From assembly GCA_021808665.1 (NCBI GenBank), contig JAKBBA010000046.1:1-26586 (forward strand): a stretch of 26,586 bases of DNA. Reading direction: 5' to 3'. The translations under genes were made by a program, and so were the position numbers. This DNA is from Actinomycetes bacterium (GTDB lineage Bacteria > Actinomycetota > Acidimicrobiia > Acidimicrobiales > Palsa-688). Of this stretch, positions 1 through 6,648 are shown one piece after another. The notes beneath the pieces are model-generated. The model saw nothing but the letters and a program-made list of their open reading frames with translations, was not told the DNA's origin and ran no database searches. Numbering within the stretch: the first letter of the stretch is position 1; the number at the start of each line of letters is the position of its first letter.

Positions 1-785
1 TCGCGCCGCGCCAGGGTCTGCAAGGTCAACAACAGATCGACAACCCGCTGCGCCGGGTCCGCCCGGCGCCGAGCTGACCGATCTCCCGTCCGCGCAGGCC
101 GAGCAGGTCGCCGAGTCGTTGACGCCACTGCTCGGCGAGGGTCTTGGTGTGCACGAGCACGAGCGTCGGAGTGCCAAGCCGTGCGATGAGTGCGCAGGCC
201 ATGACCGTCTTACCGGCCCCCGTCGGCGCAACGAGCACGCCCAGATCATGAGTCGCGAGCGCCTCGACGGCGTCCTTCTGAGCGAAGCTGAGCTCGCCGA
301 TGAAAGTGAACGGCGTCGTAGGTACCACCGGACGCCCGTCAGCGGCCGGGAGTCGCCGGACCGCGGCCAGGGAATGCCCACTGGTCAGGCCAGGGCTCGA
401 TAGTCGCGGGGTCGAGGAAGACCGCGTTCGCCTGTTTGCGAGCTCCGCCCTGGAGCGGCAGGGCGATGAGGTTGCCGAATCCCTTTTGCGGCACGAAGTC
501 CTGGGACGGGAAGAGCCGGTTGTAGCTTGTCAGGTCGATCTCGACGCGGACCGCCATGGTCTCGCGCAGCAACTCGGTCCCGGCCCGCGCCGACCGGAGC
601 TGCTCATTCTCCTCCATGAGGCGGTCGATCTCGGCCCTTGCGGCCGCCAACTCGACGTGAAGGTGCCTCACCTCAGCCAAACCGTTACCGGCGATCACCC
701 AGTTGTCGTCGGCCCCGCTGGACCTGTTCACCGTCACCGCCGCCCACCAGATCTCATCGCCCGTCCGCCTCGAGGCCGAATCCAC
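1..785 (-). pseudogene. Broken TOTE conflict-system primase-helicase (partial at left edge)
   Basis: Remnant of a TOTE-type archaeo-eukaryotic primase + superfamily 2 helicase, an anti-mobile-element system. From a GTG at 785 the first frame gives a coiled coil (about residues 36-65) and then the end of the primase domain (SYNRLFPSQDF, GFGNLIALPLQGGARK, PDQWAF), stopping at 339. The helicase part resumes in another frame with QKDAVEAL, Walker A APTGAGKT and LVHTKTLAEQWRQRL. Removing one C near 372-376 restores DQWAFLAAVRRLPAADG through to the helicase, so this is a 1-base frameshift. A second shift near 55-65 precedes VVDLLLTLQTLARR at the window edge. The coiled coil joins directly to RAGTELLRETMAVR, so the primase catalytic core expected between them looks deleted in frame. 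Family assignment comes from recalled motifs. The C-terminal part lies beyond the window. Confidence 0.72.
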
Positions 786-787
786 TC

Positions 788-937
788 ATGGACAGCACCC
801 ACAACGATCGGGACCACCGGCGGCGTCGCACGAGGGCAGAGTTGACCCAGGTAGACCGGACCTTGAAGGAGCTCCGAGCCGAAGTCGCGACGCTGGAGGC
901 GCATCGAGCCAAGCTGTACGCTGCCTTCGAGGCATGA
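788..937 (+). CDS. Small coiled-coil ORF, hypothetical
   Basis: A 49-residue reading frame from an ATG at 788, divergent from the TOTE remnant and starting 3 bases from that gene's GTG. The N-terminus is very basic (HRRRRTR). The rest is a continuous charged helix with leucine spacing (LTQVDRTLKELRAEVATLE) that would form a coiled coil. No ribosome binding site is obvious. I do not recognise a family. It may be the remaining N-terminus of a longer protein or a chance frame in GC-rich DNA. Confidence 0.25.
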   Translation: MDSTHNDRDHRRRRTRAELTQVDRTLKELRAEVATLEAHRAKLYAAFEA

Positions 938-1268
938 CCGTCGCGGGGGTCCCGTGCGCCCGCTCTCGCCGCACTGGCTGGTGGGACCACCTAACCACTA
1001 CGCTCACGGCGGAACGAACATTCTGCTCTGGTGTTGAGCAGCGACCGATGTTCCGACGGGAGGCGCCGAACGCCGATTCGGCGCCCGGCTCGGAGGCCGG
1101 CAAGGGGGTAGTGCCCAGCGCAGATCCCCACGTTGGGCGTGGTTATCAGCGGATACCTCGGCGCTTGCCGCTGCAAGCACTTGGGCACCCCTCCGCCCAT
1201 CATCCGCCGGCGCACCGCGCGGGGCAGGGGGCTGGCCCGTTCGCATTTGGGGATGGCCTACCGGGCAC
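938..1268. other. Gene-free stretch
   Basis: About 330 bases between the small coiled-coil ORF and the toxin-antitoxin promoter. Open frames on both strands have biased composition and no recognisable motif. I see no RNA gene, repeat or terminator here. Confidence 0.5.
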
Positions 1269-1289
1269 TGTACGGACGGATGTCGTACA
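1269..1289 (+). promoter_or_regulatory. Operator inverted repeat of the TA operon
   Basis: Inverted repeat TGTACG (1269-1274), 9-base spacer, CGTACA (1284-1289), ending 9 bases before the antitoxin ATG. It overlaps the candidate -10 box. DUF1778 antitoxins are ribbon-helix-helix proteins that bind such palindromes, so this is the likely autoregulatory site. The repeat is seen directly; its role is inferred. Confidence 0.6.
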
Positions 1290-1291
1290 AT
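1286..1291 (+). promoter_or_regulatory. -10 box for a leaderless TA transcript
   Basis: TACAAT is followed by 7 bases and then the ATG at 1299, so transcription would start at or next to the A of the start codon. This fits the absence of a Shine-Dalgarno sequence before 1299. I see no good -35 box. The overlap with the operator would allow simple repression. Confidence 0.45.
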
Positions 1292-1298
1292 GGTGGGT

Positions 1299-1565
1299 AT
1301 GAGCAAGACCGAACGCATCGAGCTGCGCGTCTCCGCCGAAGACAAGGACGCCATCGCGGCCGCGGCGGCGATGGAGCACATCACCACCACCGAGTTTGTG
1401 CGGACCGCCGTTCTCGACCGGACCCAACACGTCCAGGCGCGCTCCGATCGCACCCTCATGCCTGCCGAGCAGTTCGATGCGCTGGTCGCCGCCCTCGACG
1501 TAGCCGACGACACCCCGAACCTGGCGCGGGCGTTCGCGCACCAGCGACGCTTCGTCCAGAGTTGA
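1299..1565 (+). CDS. DUF1778 / TacA-like ribbon-helix-helix antitoxin
   Basis: 88 residues. The N-terminal strand and helices (MSKTERIELRVSAEDKDAI, then AAAAMEHITTTEFVRTAVL) are the ribbon-helix-helix DNA-binding domain of DUF1778 antitoxins. The C-terminal tail (residues about 50-88, with LMPAEQFDALVAALD) is the part that wraps and neutralises the GNAT toxin in this family. It is encoded directly before the acetyltransferase toxin, and the stop TGA overlaps the toxin's TTG start. The ATG at 1299 is preferred over the ATG at 1290 because the protein then begins MSKTERIELRV, as usual for the family, and matches the leaderless promoter. It probably represses its own operon through the repeat at 1269-1289. 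Full length and apparently intact. Confidence 0.88.
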   Translation: MSKTERIELRVSAEDKDAIAAAAAMEHITTTEFVRTAVLDRTQHVQARSDRTLMPAEQFDALVAALDVADDTPNLARAFAHQRRFVQS

Positions 1566-2065
1566 GTGCCGAGTACGAGTCCGTTGCCCTCTCGGGCCAT
1601 CACGACGTCGCCGGCTTCGATTGCGGCGTCTCGTCGCTGAACGCCTGGCTGGCCGAGCAGGCACTTCGGGCCCAGCAAGCGGGCACGGCACGCACGTTTG
1701 TATGGGTTACCGCCGAGGTGCCCGAGAAGGTCTGGGCGTACTTCTCACTGGCGCCGACCGAGGTAGCCCGCGATGTCCTCTCGCGTGGTCAATCCTCGGG
1801 TTACGCCACCGTGCCCGGCTACCTGCTGGCCAGGTTGGCGGTGCACACCGACCTTCGCGGGCTCGGCTATGGCGGGCAAGTGCTCATCGACGCCCTGAGC
1901 CGCGCCGCAAGCGCTGCGGAGGCTGGCGGCGGCCGGCTGGTGGTCGTGGATGCGCTCGACAACGCTGCGGCGAGCTTCTACCGCCACCACGACTTCACGC
2001 CGGTGAAGGGCGACTCGCGTCGGCTTGTCTTGAAGATGGCCAACGTCCGCAAGCTTCTCGGATGA
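1562..2065 (+). CDS. TacT-like GNAT acetyltransferase toxin
   Basis: 167 residues. It belongs to the GNAT toxins that acetylate the amino group of aminoacyl-tRNA and so block translation. Visible marks are the family N-terminal motif GFDCGVSSLNAWL (18-30), the acetyl-CoA-binding segment DLRGLGYGGQ (97-106), and the catalytic tyrosine in ASFYRHHDF at residue 140, the same number as in Salmonella TacT. The start is taken as TTG 1562, which overlaps the antitoxin stop as TTGA. No ATG or GTG in frame gives the expected N-terminus, and the GTG at 1566 is out of frame. Toxin translation therefore depends on coupling to the antitoxin and on a weak start, which would keep antitoxin in excess. Its stop lies within a perfect 20-bp tandem duplication. 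Confidence 0.87.
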   Translation: MSAEYESVALSGHHDVAGFDCGVSSLNAWLAEQALRAQQAGTARTFVWVTAEVPEKVWAYFSLAPTEVARDVLSRGQSSGYATVPGYLLARLAVHTDLRGLGYGGQVLIDALSRAASAAEAGGGRLVVVDALDNAAASFYRHHDFTPVKGDSRRLVLKMANVRKLLG

Positions 2066-2085
2066 TCCGCAAGCTTCTCGGATGA
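2046..2085 (+). repeat. 20-bp perfect tandem duplication over the toxin stop
   Basis: Two adjacent identical copies of tccgcaagcttctcggatga, at 2046-2065 and 2066-2085. The first contains the last toxin codons (RKLLG) and the TGA. The second repeats them out of service after the stop. This is a recent slippage or recombination scar at the boundary between the TA module and the SAVED remnant. Confidence 0.95.
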
Positions 2086-2179
2086 TCGGAATCGAGACCT
2101 CACCATTTCGGTAGCCGATGGCGAACCAGCGGGACAGGCTCGTAGTCGGCTCGGCTGCGCGATATCAAGCACGAGCATG

Positions 2180-3014
2180 AGGCGCGCGTGAAGCATCTGA
2201 CGAGCTTCGGCCCGACCGCGCAAACAGTGTGCTGCGCATCCTCGGGGAGATCGGAGGGAACACTGTCGAACTCAGCCGCACGGTCGCCGCTGACGCCGTT
2301 CTTGGCACCCAGCGGTTCCCTTACTTCCCGCTCGCCTACGACCGCCACAGCATCGAAATAGACCTGCGCGGGCTTCCCGGCGAGGAGCAGGGTGTGAGCG
2401 ACTATTACACAGCGGCCTGCGCCATAATCGACCAAATCGTCGACAAGAAGCTCCGCGAGGGCATTGAACAGGACGCTTTGCGGCACCTAAGCGTCTTTGC
2501 GTTCGCCCGGCTGCCGCTACTGGTCTACCTGGGCAACAAGCTCGACGACACAGTCCCCAGCCATGTGTTCCAGCGTCACCGCAGCACAGAGCGATGGGCA
2601 TGGCCCGAGACTGCCGGAGGCAAGGCGCAGTTCGAGACGACAACCCACCGTGAAGCGGTTGGTACCGAGGCCGTCCTGCTGCTTAACAGCAGCGGCACTG
2701 TCCACGAGGCTGAAGTCCCCCAGTCCCTGCGTGAACTCCCGCTCTACTCGATCGACGTCATCGGCGCCGCCGCAACTATGGATGTCATCGACCGCCCGGA
2801 GGTCCTCGCCCGTTTCGAGGACACCTTCCGGAGGTTGCTCTCGCAGCTCGAGGCCACGAACAAGGGTGTGCTCCACCTTCACGTCATAGGCGCTTACCCG
2901 GTATCGGCAGCCGTGGACCTCGGACGTGTTCGCAATCCGCAGGTCCACCCCGCTCTCGTCGTCTATGAGCGCATCGACAATGAATATCGGGCCGCCATCG
3001 AGGTCTACCGGTGA
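2180..3014 (+). pseudogene. SAVED-domain CBASS effector lacking its effector domain
   Basis: The frame from GTG 2229 to TGA 3014 (261 residues) carries a SAVED domain, the cyclic-oligonucleotide sensor of CBASS Cap4/Cap5-type effectors. Marks are the FPYFPLAYDRHSIEIDLRGL segment, SVFAFARLPLLVYLGNKLDD with VFQRHRSTERWAW, and the closing segment HLHVIGAYPVSAAVDLGR. The domain end is intact. No nuclease, TIR or membrane domain precedes it: in this frame there is a stop at 2178. In another frame, upstream bases encode a plausible continuation (HEHEARVKHLTSFGPTAQTV) that would join LRILGEIGG if two bases (TG near 2228-2231) were removed. This suggests a frameshift plus loss of the N-terminal part where the TA module now lies. 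The overlap GTGA at 3011 points to a following CBASS gene. Confidence 0.7.
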
Positions 3015-3223
3015 GGCTCATCGACTACTTCAAGTCAAGCGTGAGGCCGTGCAGGACTTGGAACGACGTCGGGATCGGCTGGCCTTCGGAGCCAACTCCA
3101 CGGATCGGGGGATGGTTCCATGCCACACATTCTCTCTACTCGCCCAAGAGGCGGCCCGGAAGATTCTCCAAGGCATCAGGGGCGCGCGCCGCCCAGAACC
3201 AACGCTCGATAATCCCGCCGTAG
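3011..3223 (+). pseudogene. Possible stub of a CBASS nucleotidyltransferase gene
   Basis: A GTG at 3011 overlaps the SAVED stop (GTGA), the arrangement expected for the next gene of the operon. The first eight residues, MRLIDYFK, resemble the start of SMODS-type CD-NTases, which make the cyclic nucleotide sensed by SAVED. After that the frame loses any likeness and ends at 3223 without the GS...DxD catalytic motif. If the reading is right, only the first codons survive. The match is short, so the call is weak. Confidence 0.3.
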
Positions 3224-3273
3224 ATCACCCACTGAAGGCGCGGAAAGGCACATCTTGGGTTTGGCCCTTCCGG

Positions 3274-3477
3274 CTACCGGTAGGGAAGGCCGGGTCTACC
3301 ACCCTGGCAGGTCGGGCAGCGCCGCCGATGATTGTCCGATCCGTTGCTGCCGTACTCGTCGCCACAATGACCGCAGCGAAGAAGGTACACCGACTGACCG
3401 TGATCAGTTCCGGGCAGACCGGTCGCTCCGACGACGGTCTGCTGGTTCGGGTTGATGAAGCCAATCTCGACGGTCAT
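3274..3477 (-). CDS. Small zinc-ribbon protein, function unknown
   Basis: 67 residues from ATG 3477. The N-terminal half (MTVEIGFINPNQQTV, then GLPGTDHGQ) leads into a zinc ribbon with knuckles CGHC (Cys35, Cys38) and CPTC (Cys54, Cys57), separated by YGSNGSD and RRR, and ends GGRPGLPY. I recall this pattern in small uncharacterised bacterial proteins but cannot assign a role. The same frame is open upstream to 3750, giving a possible start at about 3652 or 3750. That extension is proline-rich and low in motif content, so the internal ATG is preferred. A weak AAGG lies just before it. It lies downstream of a truncated XRE regulator on the same strand. Confidence 0.6.
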   Translation of the reverse strand: MTVEIGFINPNQQTVVGATGLPGTDHGQSVYLLRCGHCGDEYGSNGSDNHRRRCPTCQGGRPGLPYR

Positions 3478-3710
3478 CGCCTTGCGGATTGGCCGCCGTT
3501 CCAGCTGGGATCGGCCGATGAGGTCGCTGGCGTTGCGAGAATCAGATTCGCGAGGGGCCCTCAGTTGCACAGCCGGAAGAGAATCGGTTCCACGGGCGGC
3601 GTCTTGCTCGTATCGCAAAGCCAGTCGAGCACTCGTCGATGTTTCCGTCATGAAGCGGGACTTGGGGGGTGGCGGCACGGGCGGTCGCGCGTCGGGCGGC
3701 AGTCTTGGCG

Positions 3711-3902
3711 TCACGATGTAACCAGTAGTGACATCGCCGTGGACCTGCATGCTGTCGACGCGAGTACCGAGCAGCCCCTCAACTCATAGGCGCTCACCAC
3801 GCTCTGGGTCACCCCAGCGCGTCGGCCCAGCTCGACCTGGGACAGCCCGGCTCGTAGCCTGGCATCCCGCAACAACACAGCCGCGTCCGCGACCGAAAAC
3901 AT
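3711..3902 (-). pseudogene. Truncated XRE-family regulator
   Basis: From ATG 3902, residues 8-40 form the N-terminal part of a Cro/C1-type helix-turn-helix (LLRDARLRAGLSQVELGRRA, then GVTQSVVSAYE). After the recognition helix the expected continuation (a GRREPSL-like turn and the last helices) is replaced by ELRGCSVLASTACRST and the frame stops at 3711. A break or junction right after codon 40 is the simplest reading. The frame is also open upstream to 4028, but that part shows no motif. It precedes the zinc-ribbon gene on the same strand and may once have regulated it. Confidence 0.55.
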
Positions 3903-4089
3903 AGCGGATCGTAGGTAGCCGTCGCAGGGTTCCGGCTGCGAAGCTGCCGGGTAGTGGAGTCGGAGCGCAGCGATTGTCTCCAGGCGCCGCTCCAGAGGTG
4001 ACTGCTTGAGAATGGAGGCAGGCGCCACGGGGAAATCCGTAGCGTTCAGAAGTCCTTCCGGGATCGCTCTCGATGTGCCTGCCGGCCGG

Positions 4090-4236
4090 GGCTGGTCGCC
4101 GGTCTGGCTTTAGATTTAGAACGAAGAGCGCCTCGGGAAGGTTTCGCCGTGGTGTGGCTCGAAAGAGGATTGAGCACGAAGAACTTCAAGCAGGAGTGCC
4201 CACCCCGGTTCCCCAACAAAACCTACGGAAGTGGCG
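4090..4236 (+). other. IS110 left-end noncoding region (possible bridge-RNA remnant)
   Basis: About 150 bases without a gene lie directly upstream of the IS110 transposase start. In IS110-type elements this left-end region encodes the structured bridge RNA that pairs with target and donor DNA. The position fits, but I have not folded it and cannot say whether the loops are intact. The AT-rich start (ctttagatttagaac near 4109) differs from its surroundings and may mark the element boundary. Confidence 0.35.
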
Positions 4237-4530
4237 ATGGCAGTGATCATTGGTGTCGACCCGCACAAAGGGAGTCACACCGCCGTCGCGATTGACGGCA
4301 GCGAGGAGAACTCGTCCGCAAAAAAGTCAGAGCCGGCCCGACACAGGTCGAGCAATTGGTGTCGTGGGCCGAACCGCTCGGGACGCGGATCTGGTCGCTG
4401 CGGGTGAAACGGTGGTCGATGTGCCAGCGACCCTCGCCTCGAGAGTCAGGGTGCTGTCCACGGGTCGGTCAAACAAGAACGACCCTAACGACGCCCTCGA
4501 ACGTCCCGGGGTCAAGGCCCAGTTGCACCA
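4237..4530 (+). pseudogene. IS110-family transposase fragment
   Basis: Starting at ATG 4237 the translation MAVIIGVDPHKGSHTAVAID is the N-terminal RuvC-like DEDD domain of IS110-family recombinases. After codon 24 a shift near 4308-4311 moves the reading to another frame (LVRKKVRAGPTQVEQLVSWA, then EPLGTRIW). Near 4393 there is an internal deletion, after which LVAAGETVVDVPATLASRVR and NKNDPNDAL follow. Similarity then ends. The C-terminal catalytic Ser domain is absent, so the element cannot encode active recombinase. Same strand as the toxin-antitoxin genes, inside the decayed island. Confidence 0.75.
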
Positions 4531-5120
4531 GTGGCGGGGTGTCTCAATCGTCGGCTCAAGGGCGCGCAGAATGACGAACCATGGAGATGCACCGGGCCAC
4601 GCCGAACTAGCGGGTGACCGGTGTCAAGTCGTCTCCTGGATGACCTGCTTGAGGAGGCCGTTGAAGAGCTCGGCGCCCACGGTCTAGGTCTTGGTTGCCT
4701 TGCGGGCATAGTCGAGTAGGGCTGTAGGCAGCGCCCGAGAACTATTTCGCGTCCCAGGTGGTGCAGAAAATCTCGCTGAATATGGGGATGACGAGCATCG
4801 AGAAGCCTCACCATTGGTTTTGCCAAAGAGCAAGCTGGCACGCTCAAGCCCACCGCCAGCGGCGGAGACACGTCCAGAAGGCACTCCCCGAACATTCAGC
4901 TACCCGACGGATACGACACCCACCAGAACGACGCCCACTGGGACCACCCCGTCACCAACCATGAGACCACCCCCACACGGCCACGTCCCGACGACGATGG
5001 CGAATTACTGACCACTCGTCTAGTGCGCTTCGCCGGGAGGCAATGTCTCCTTGCCTCCCCCCTTGGAACACCGGCTGCCCATGCTCTCGCGAGATGCGGC
5101 TCTAGAGCCGGTTCGCCGGT
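4531..5120. other. Gene-free, probably junk of several insertions
   Basis: No convincing gene. Short frames on both strands (for example minus 4684-4884 and plus 4758-4964) have no recognisable domain. The plus-strand stretch about 4905-5010 translates into DGYDTHQNDAHWDHPV and a Pro/Arg/Asp tail that looks protein-like but cannot be assigned. The region follows the IS110 fragment and probably consists of remnants. Confidence 0.4.
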
Positions 5121-5390
5121 TCAATCAGCCATCGGGTCCGTCGCCTGCAACACAGCGAGCGAGTCGAGAAGCGACGATGCCAGAGCAGTTCCCAACTCGG
5201 GACTGTCGGCGTCCAAAATGGCGGACAGGTAATCCTCCCAGGAACGCTTCAGCAATCGTGAGAACCGGTCACTGATGAACCCAACATCGCCCTCGGTAAA
5301 GAAACCTCTGGTTCGCTTGAAGCACTCACTTAGAACGGAGTAGCGAGTATCAAGCTGATTAACTGACATCTCCGAGCAGACCAGCGCCAA
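5121..5390 (-). CDS. Hypothetical helical protein downstream of the PRTase
   Basis: 89 residues if read from TTG 5390, ending at TGA 5121. The composition is that of a real, soluble alpha-helical protein (RYSVLSECFKRTRGFF, DRFSRLLKRSWEDYLSAIL), and the frame stays convincingly coding upstream to 5462 (AIDKRLRQLAEDFDSV). There it overlaps the end of the phosphoribosyltransferase gene in another frame and no ATG, GTG or TTG is available. So either the start is at 5390 with a misleading upstream part, or a frameshift has separated a C-terminal domain from the phosphoribosyltransferase. No family recognised. Confidence 0.5.
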   Translation of the reverse strand: MALVCSEMSVNQLDTRYSVLSECFKRTRGFFTEGDVGFISDRFSRLLKRSWEDYLSAILDADSPELGTALASSLLDSLAVLQATDPMAD

Positions 5391-5427
5391 GTCCTCGAAG
5401 TTCTCTGGGGGAACGCTATCGAAGTCC

Positions 5428-6018
5428 TCAGCAAGCTGCCGCAGTCGCTTGTCGATCGCTGATCACCGGCTCGATGTCAAGATCCTGGTAGGTAAGCATC
5501 GGGACGTAGGGAATACCGACCTGCTTGAAGTAGGCCTCAGCCTCATCGCCTCGGTCGACAAGGGTTGTGGCAAAAACCACTTCGCCGCCCTCGCGGCAAA
5601 CCTGCTTGTGGGCGGTTTGAATTGAGCTCCCGCTGGTCACGACATCGTCTACCAACATGACCTTGGTCCCTGTGGTTATGCGCGTGCCTTCGATCCAGCG
5701 GTTGGTTCCCCGGCCCTTCTGTTCCTTGCGTACAAGGAACCACTTGCATCGCGCAGCCTGGAACACCGCGAAGGTGAAGGGTGCCGCCCCGAGGACGAGG
5801 CCGCCAACCGCTTCGAACTCGGCTCCAGAGTCTTTAGCTGCGGTGTACATCGCCTTGCCGACAAAGGCGAAGTCATCAACATTCGCGACCGCAAGCTTGC
5901 CATCAATGAAATCTCGACTCCAGCCACCCGAGGCGAGCTGAATCGGCTCGCGGAGCCGCTGGAGCGCTCCTGAGGCGTCAAGGATTTCCCTCAGTCGTTG
6001 TTTGGTGGGGTTCGTCAT
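5428..6018 (-). CDS. Orotate-phosphoribosyltransferase-like PRTase
   Basis: 196 residues from ATG 6018. It is a type I phosphoribosyltransferase: the PRPP-binding loop is KVMLVDDVVTSGSS (119-132), preceded by a flexible-loop-like FLVRKEQKGRGTN (94-106) as in orotate PRTases. These enzymes join a base to PRPP. The N-terminus (TNPTKQRLREILDASGAL) and FIDGKLAVANVDDFAFVGKA fit a PyrE-like fold, but the protein need not act in pyrimidine synthesis: it stands apart from other pyr genes and next to a DNA-binding regulator. The frame is open to 6111, which gives an alternative 227-residue form; the extension has no motif. The end overlaps another coding-looking frame, so the last residues may result from a frameshift near 5430-5465. 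Confidence 0.75.
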   Translation of the reverse strand: MTNPTKQRLREILDASGALQRLREPIQLASGGWSRDFIDGKLAVANVDDFAFVGKAMYTAAKDSGAEFEAVGGLVLGAAPFTFAVFQAARCKWFLVRKEQKGRGTNRWIEGTRITTGTKVMLVDDVVTSGSSIQTAHKQVCREGGEVVFATTLVDRGDEAEAYFKQVGIPYVPMLTYQDLDIEPVISDRQATAAAC

Positions 6019-6115
6019 GGCGTTCGGGCGCGGGAAAACAACGGTCCTAGCTTGACCTGTCGAAGACGTCTCGTCCAATCGGGGCACCGGCGAACCTCTC
6101 TTCAGAACCATAGCC

Positions 6116-6133
6116 GGCGCGGAATTACGCGCC
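6116..6133. promoter_or_regulatory. Palindrome in the PRTase/XRE divergent region
   Basis: GGCGCGGAATTACGCGCC, a near-perfect palindrome (arms GGCGCG/CGCGCC around an AATT core). Its core GCGCGGAATT-N-CGCGC recurs in the longer palindrome at 6201-6224. Two related palindromes at the start of a divergent pair suggest binding by the XRE protein encoded at 6175. Confidence 0.5.
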
Positions 6134-6140
6134 GACGTCG

Positions 6141-6158
6141 AACAACAATACTGTTGTT
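6141..6158. promoter_or_regulatory. AACAACA/TGTTGTT inverted repeat upstream of XRE gene
   Basis: AACAACAATACTGTTGTT: perfect 7-base arms with a 4-base centre, 17-34 bases before the XRE start. It sits where the promoter of the regulator should be and is a second, unrelated candidate operator. Confidence 0.5.
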
Positions 6159-6174
6159 TGACTGTACTTCTAAC

Positions 6175-6648
6175 ATGGTCTCATTGTCAGGATTTATAGT
6201 AGACGCGCGGAATTCCGCGCGTCTCGCAGTTGAATCTAGTGCCGAACTGGGTAGGCGGATTTGGAGCTTGTGTAAGCCCCGGTCCGTTCGCCGCGGACTC
6301 GCCGCCGCAAGTGGCGTGAGCATCGGGACGATCATGGACCTGCGGGCCGGAAGATCCGACCCAACCTTGAGCACCCTGCTAGCCGTAGCCAAGGCTCTCG
6401 ATCTGTACTCGATACAGGAGCTCCTCGGCGAGCCTGGCACGATGAGATTTATTGATATACAGCGCGACGCGTCACCGTCGCCAGCGGCTTCCGAGCCAAT
6501 GACTTCCGAGCCAATGACTTCCGTGCCGACCCACGCGCCACACGAGTCCACAGGCGATCCAACCGCATTCGATCGTGAGCAGTCCGGAGGCGAGATGTTC
6601 GACGCTGCCGAGGAGCTGACGGAGGTTGTCTCATTCGTTCGGGCGTAG
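6175..6648 (+). CDS. XRE-family transcriptional regulator
   Basis: 157 residues from ATG 6175. The N-terminal 22 residues are followed by a Cro/C1 helix-turn-helix (about 24-85): ELGRRIWSL, LAAASGVSIGTIMDLRAGRS and DPTLSTLLAVAKALDL, ending in the LLG typical of this group. The rest is a Ser/Pro/Glu-rich, probably disordered tail with a 15-bp tandem repeat (EPMTS twice) and an acidic C-terminus. Divergently placed against the phosphoribosyltransferase gene, with candidate operators at 6116-6133 and 6141-6158 and a third palindrome inside its own first codons (6201-6224), so autoregulation and control of the neighbour are likely. The start is the only ATG available; TTG 6184 is an alternative. 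Intact. Confidence 0.75.
   Translation: MVSLSGFIVDARNSARLAVESSAELGRRIWSLCKPRSVRRGLAAASGVSIGTIMDLRAGRSDPTLSTLLAVAKALDLYSIQELLGEPGTMRFIDIQRDASPSPAASEPMTSEPMTSVPTHAPHESTGDPTAFDREQSGGEMFDAAEELTEVVSFVRA
6201..6224. promoter_or_regulatory. Perfect 24-bp palindrome in the start of the XRE gene
   Basis: Half-site AGACGCGCGGAA followed directly by its exact reverse complement. It covers codons 9-17 of the XRE gene and shares the core GCGCGGAATT-CGCGC with the site at 6116-6133. It could be a roadblock operator or form a strong hairpin in the mRNA 5' end. Confidence 0.6.
6489..6518 (+). repeat. 15-bp tandem repeat in the XRE tail
   Basis: Two exact copies of ttccgagccaatgac (6489-6503, 6504-6518) that double an in-frame SEPMT unit in the disordered tail. 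A third, diverged unit begins ttccgtgcc. Confidence 0.9.

Noticed and set aside
4684..4884. Minus-strand 66-residue frame as a transposase end
   Set aside because: The sequence looks vaguely protein-like but I cannot link it to any family.
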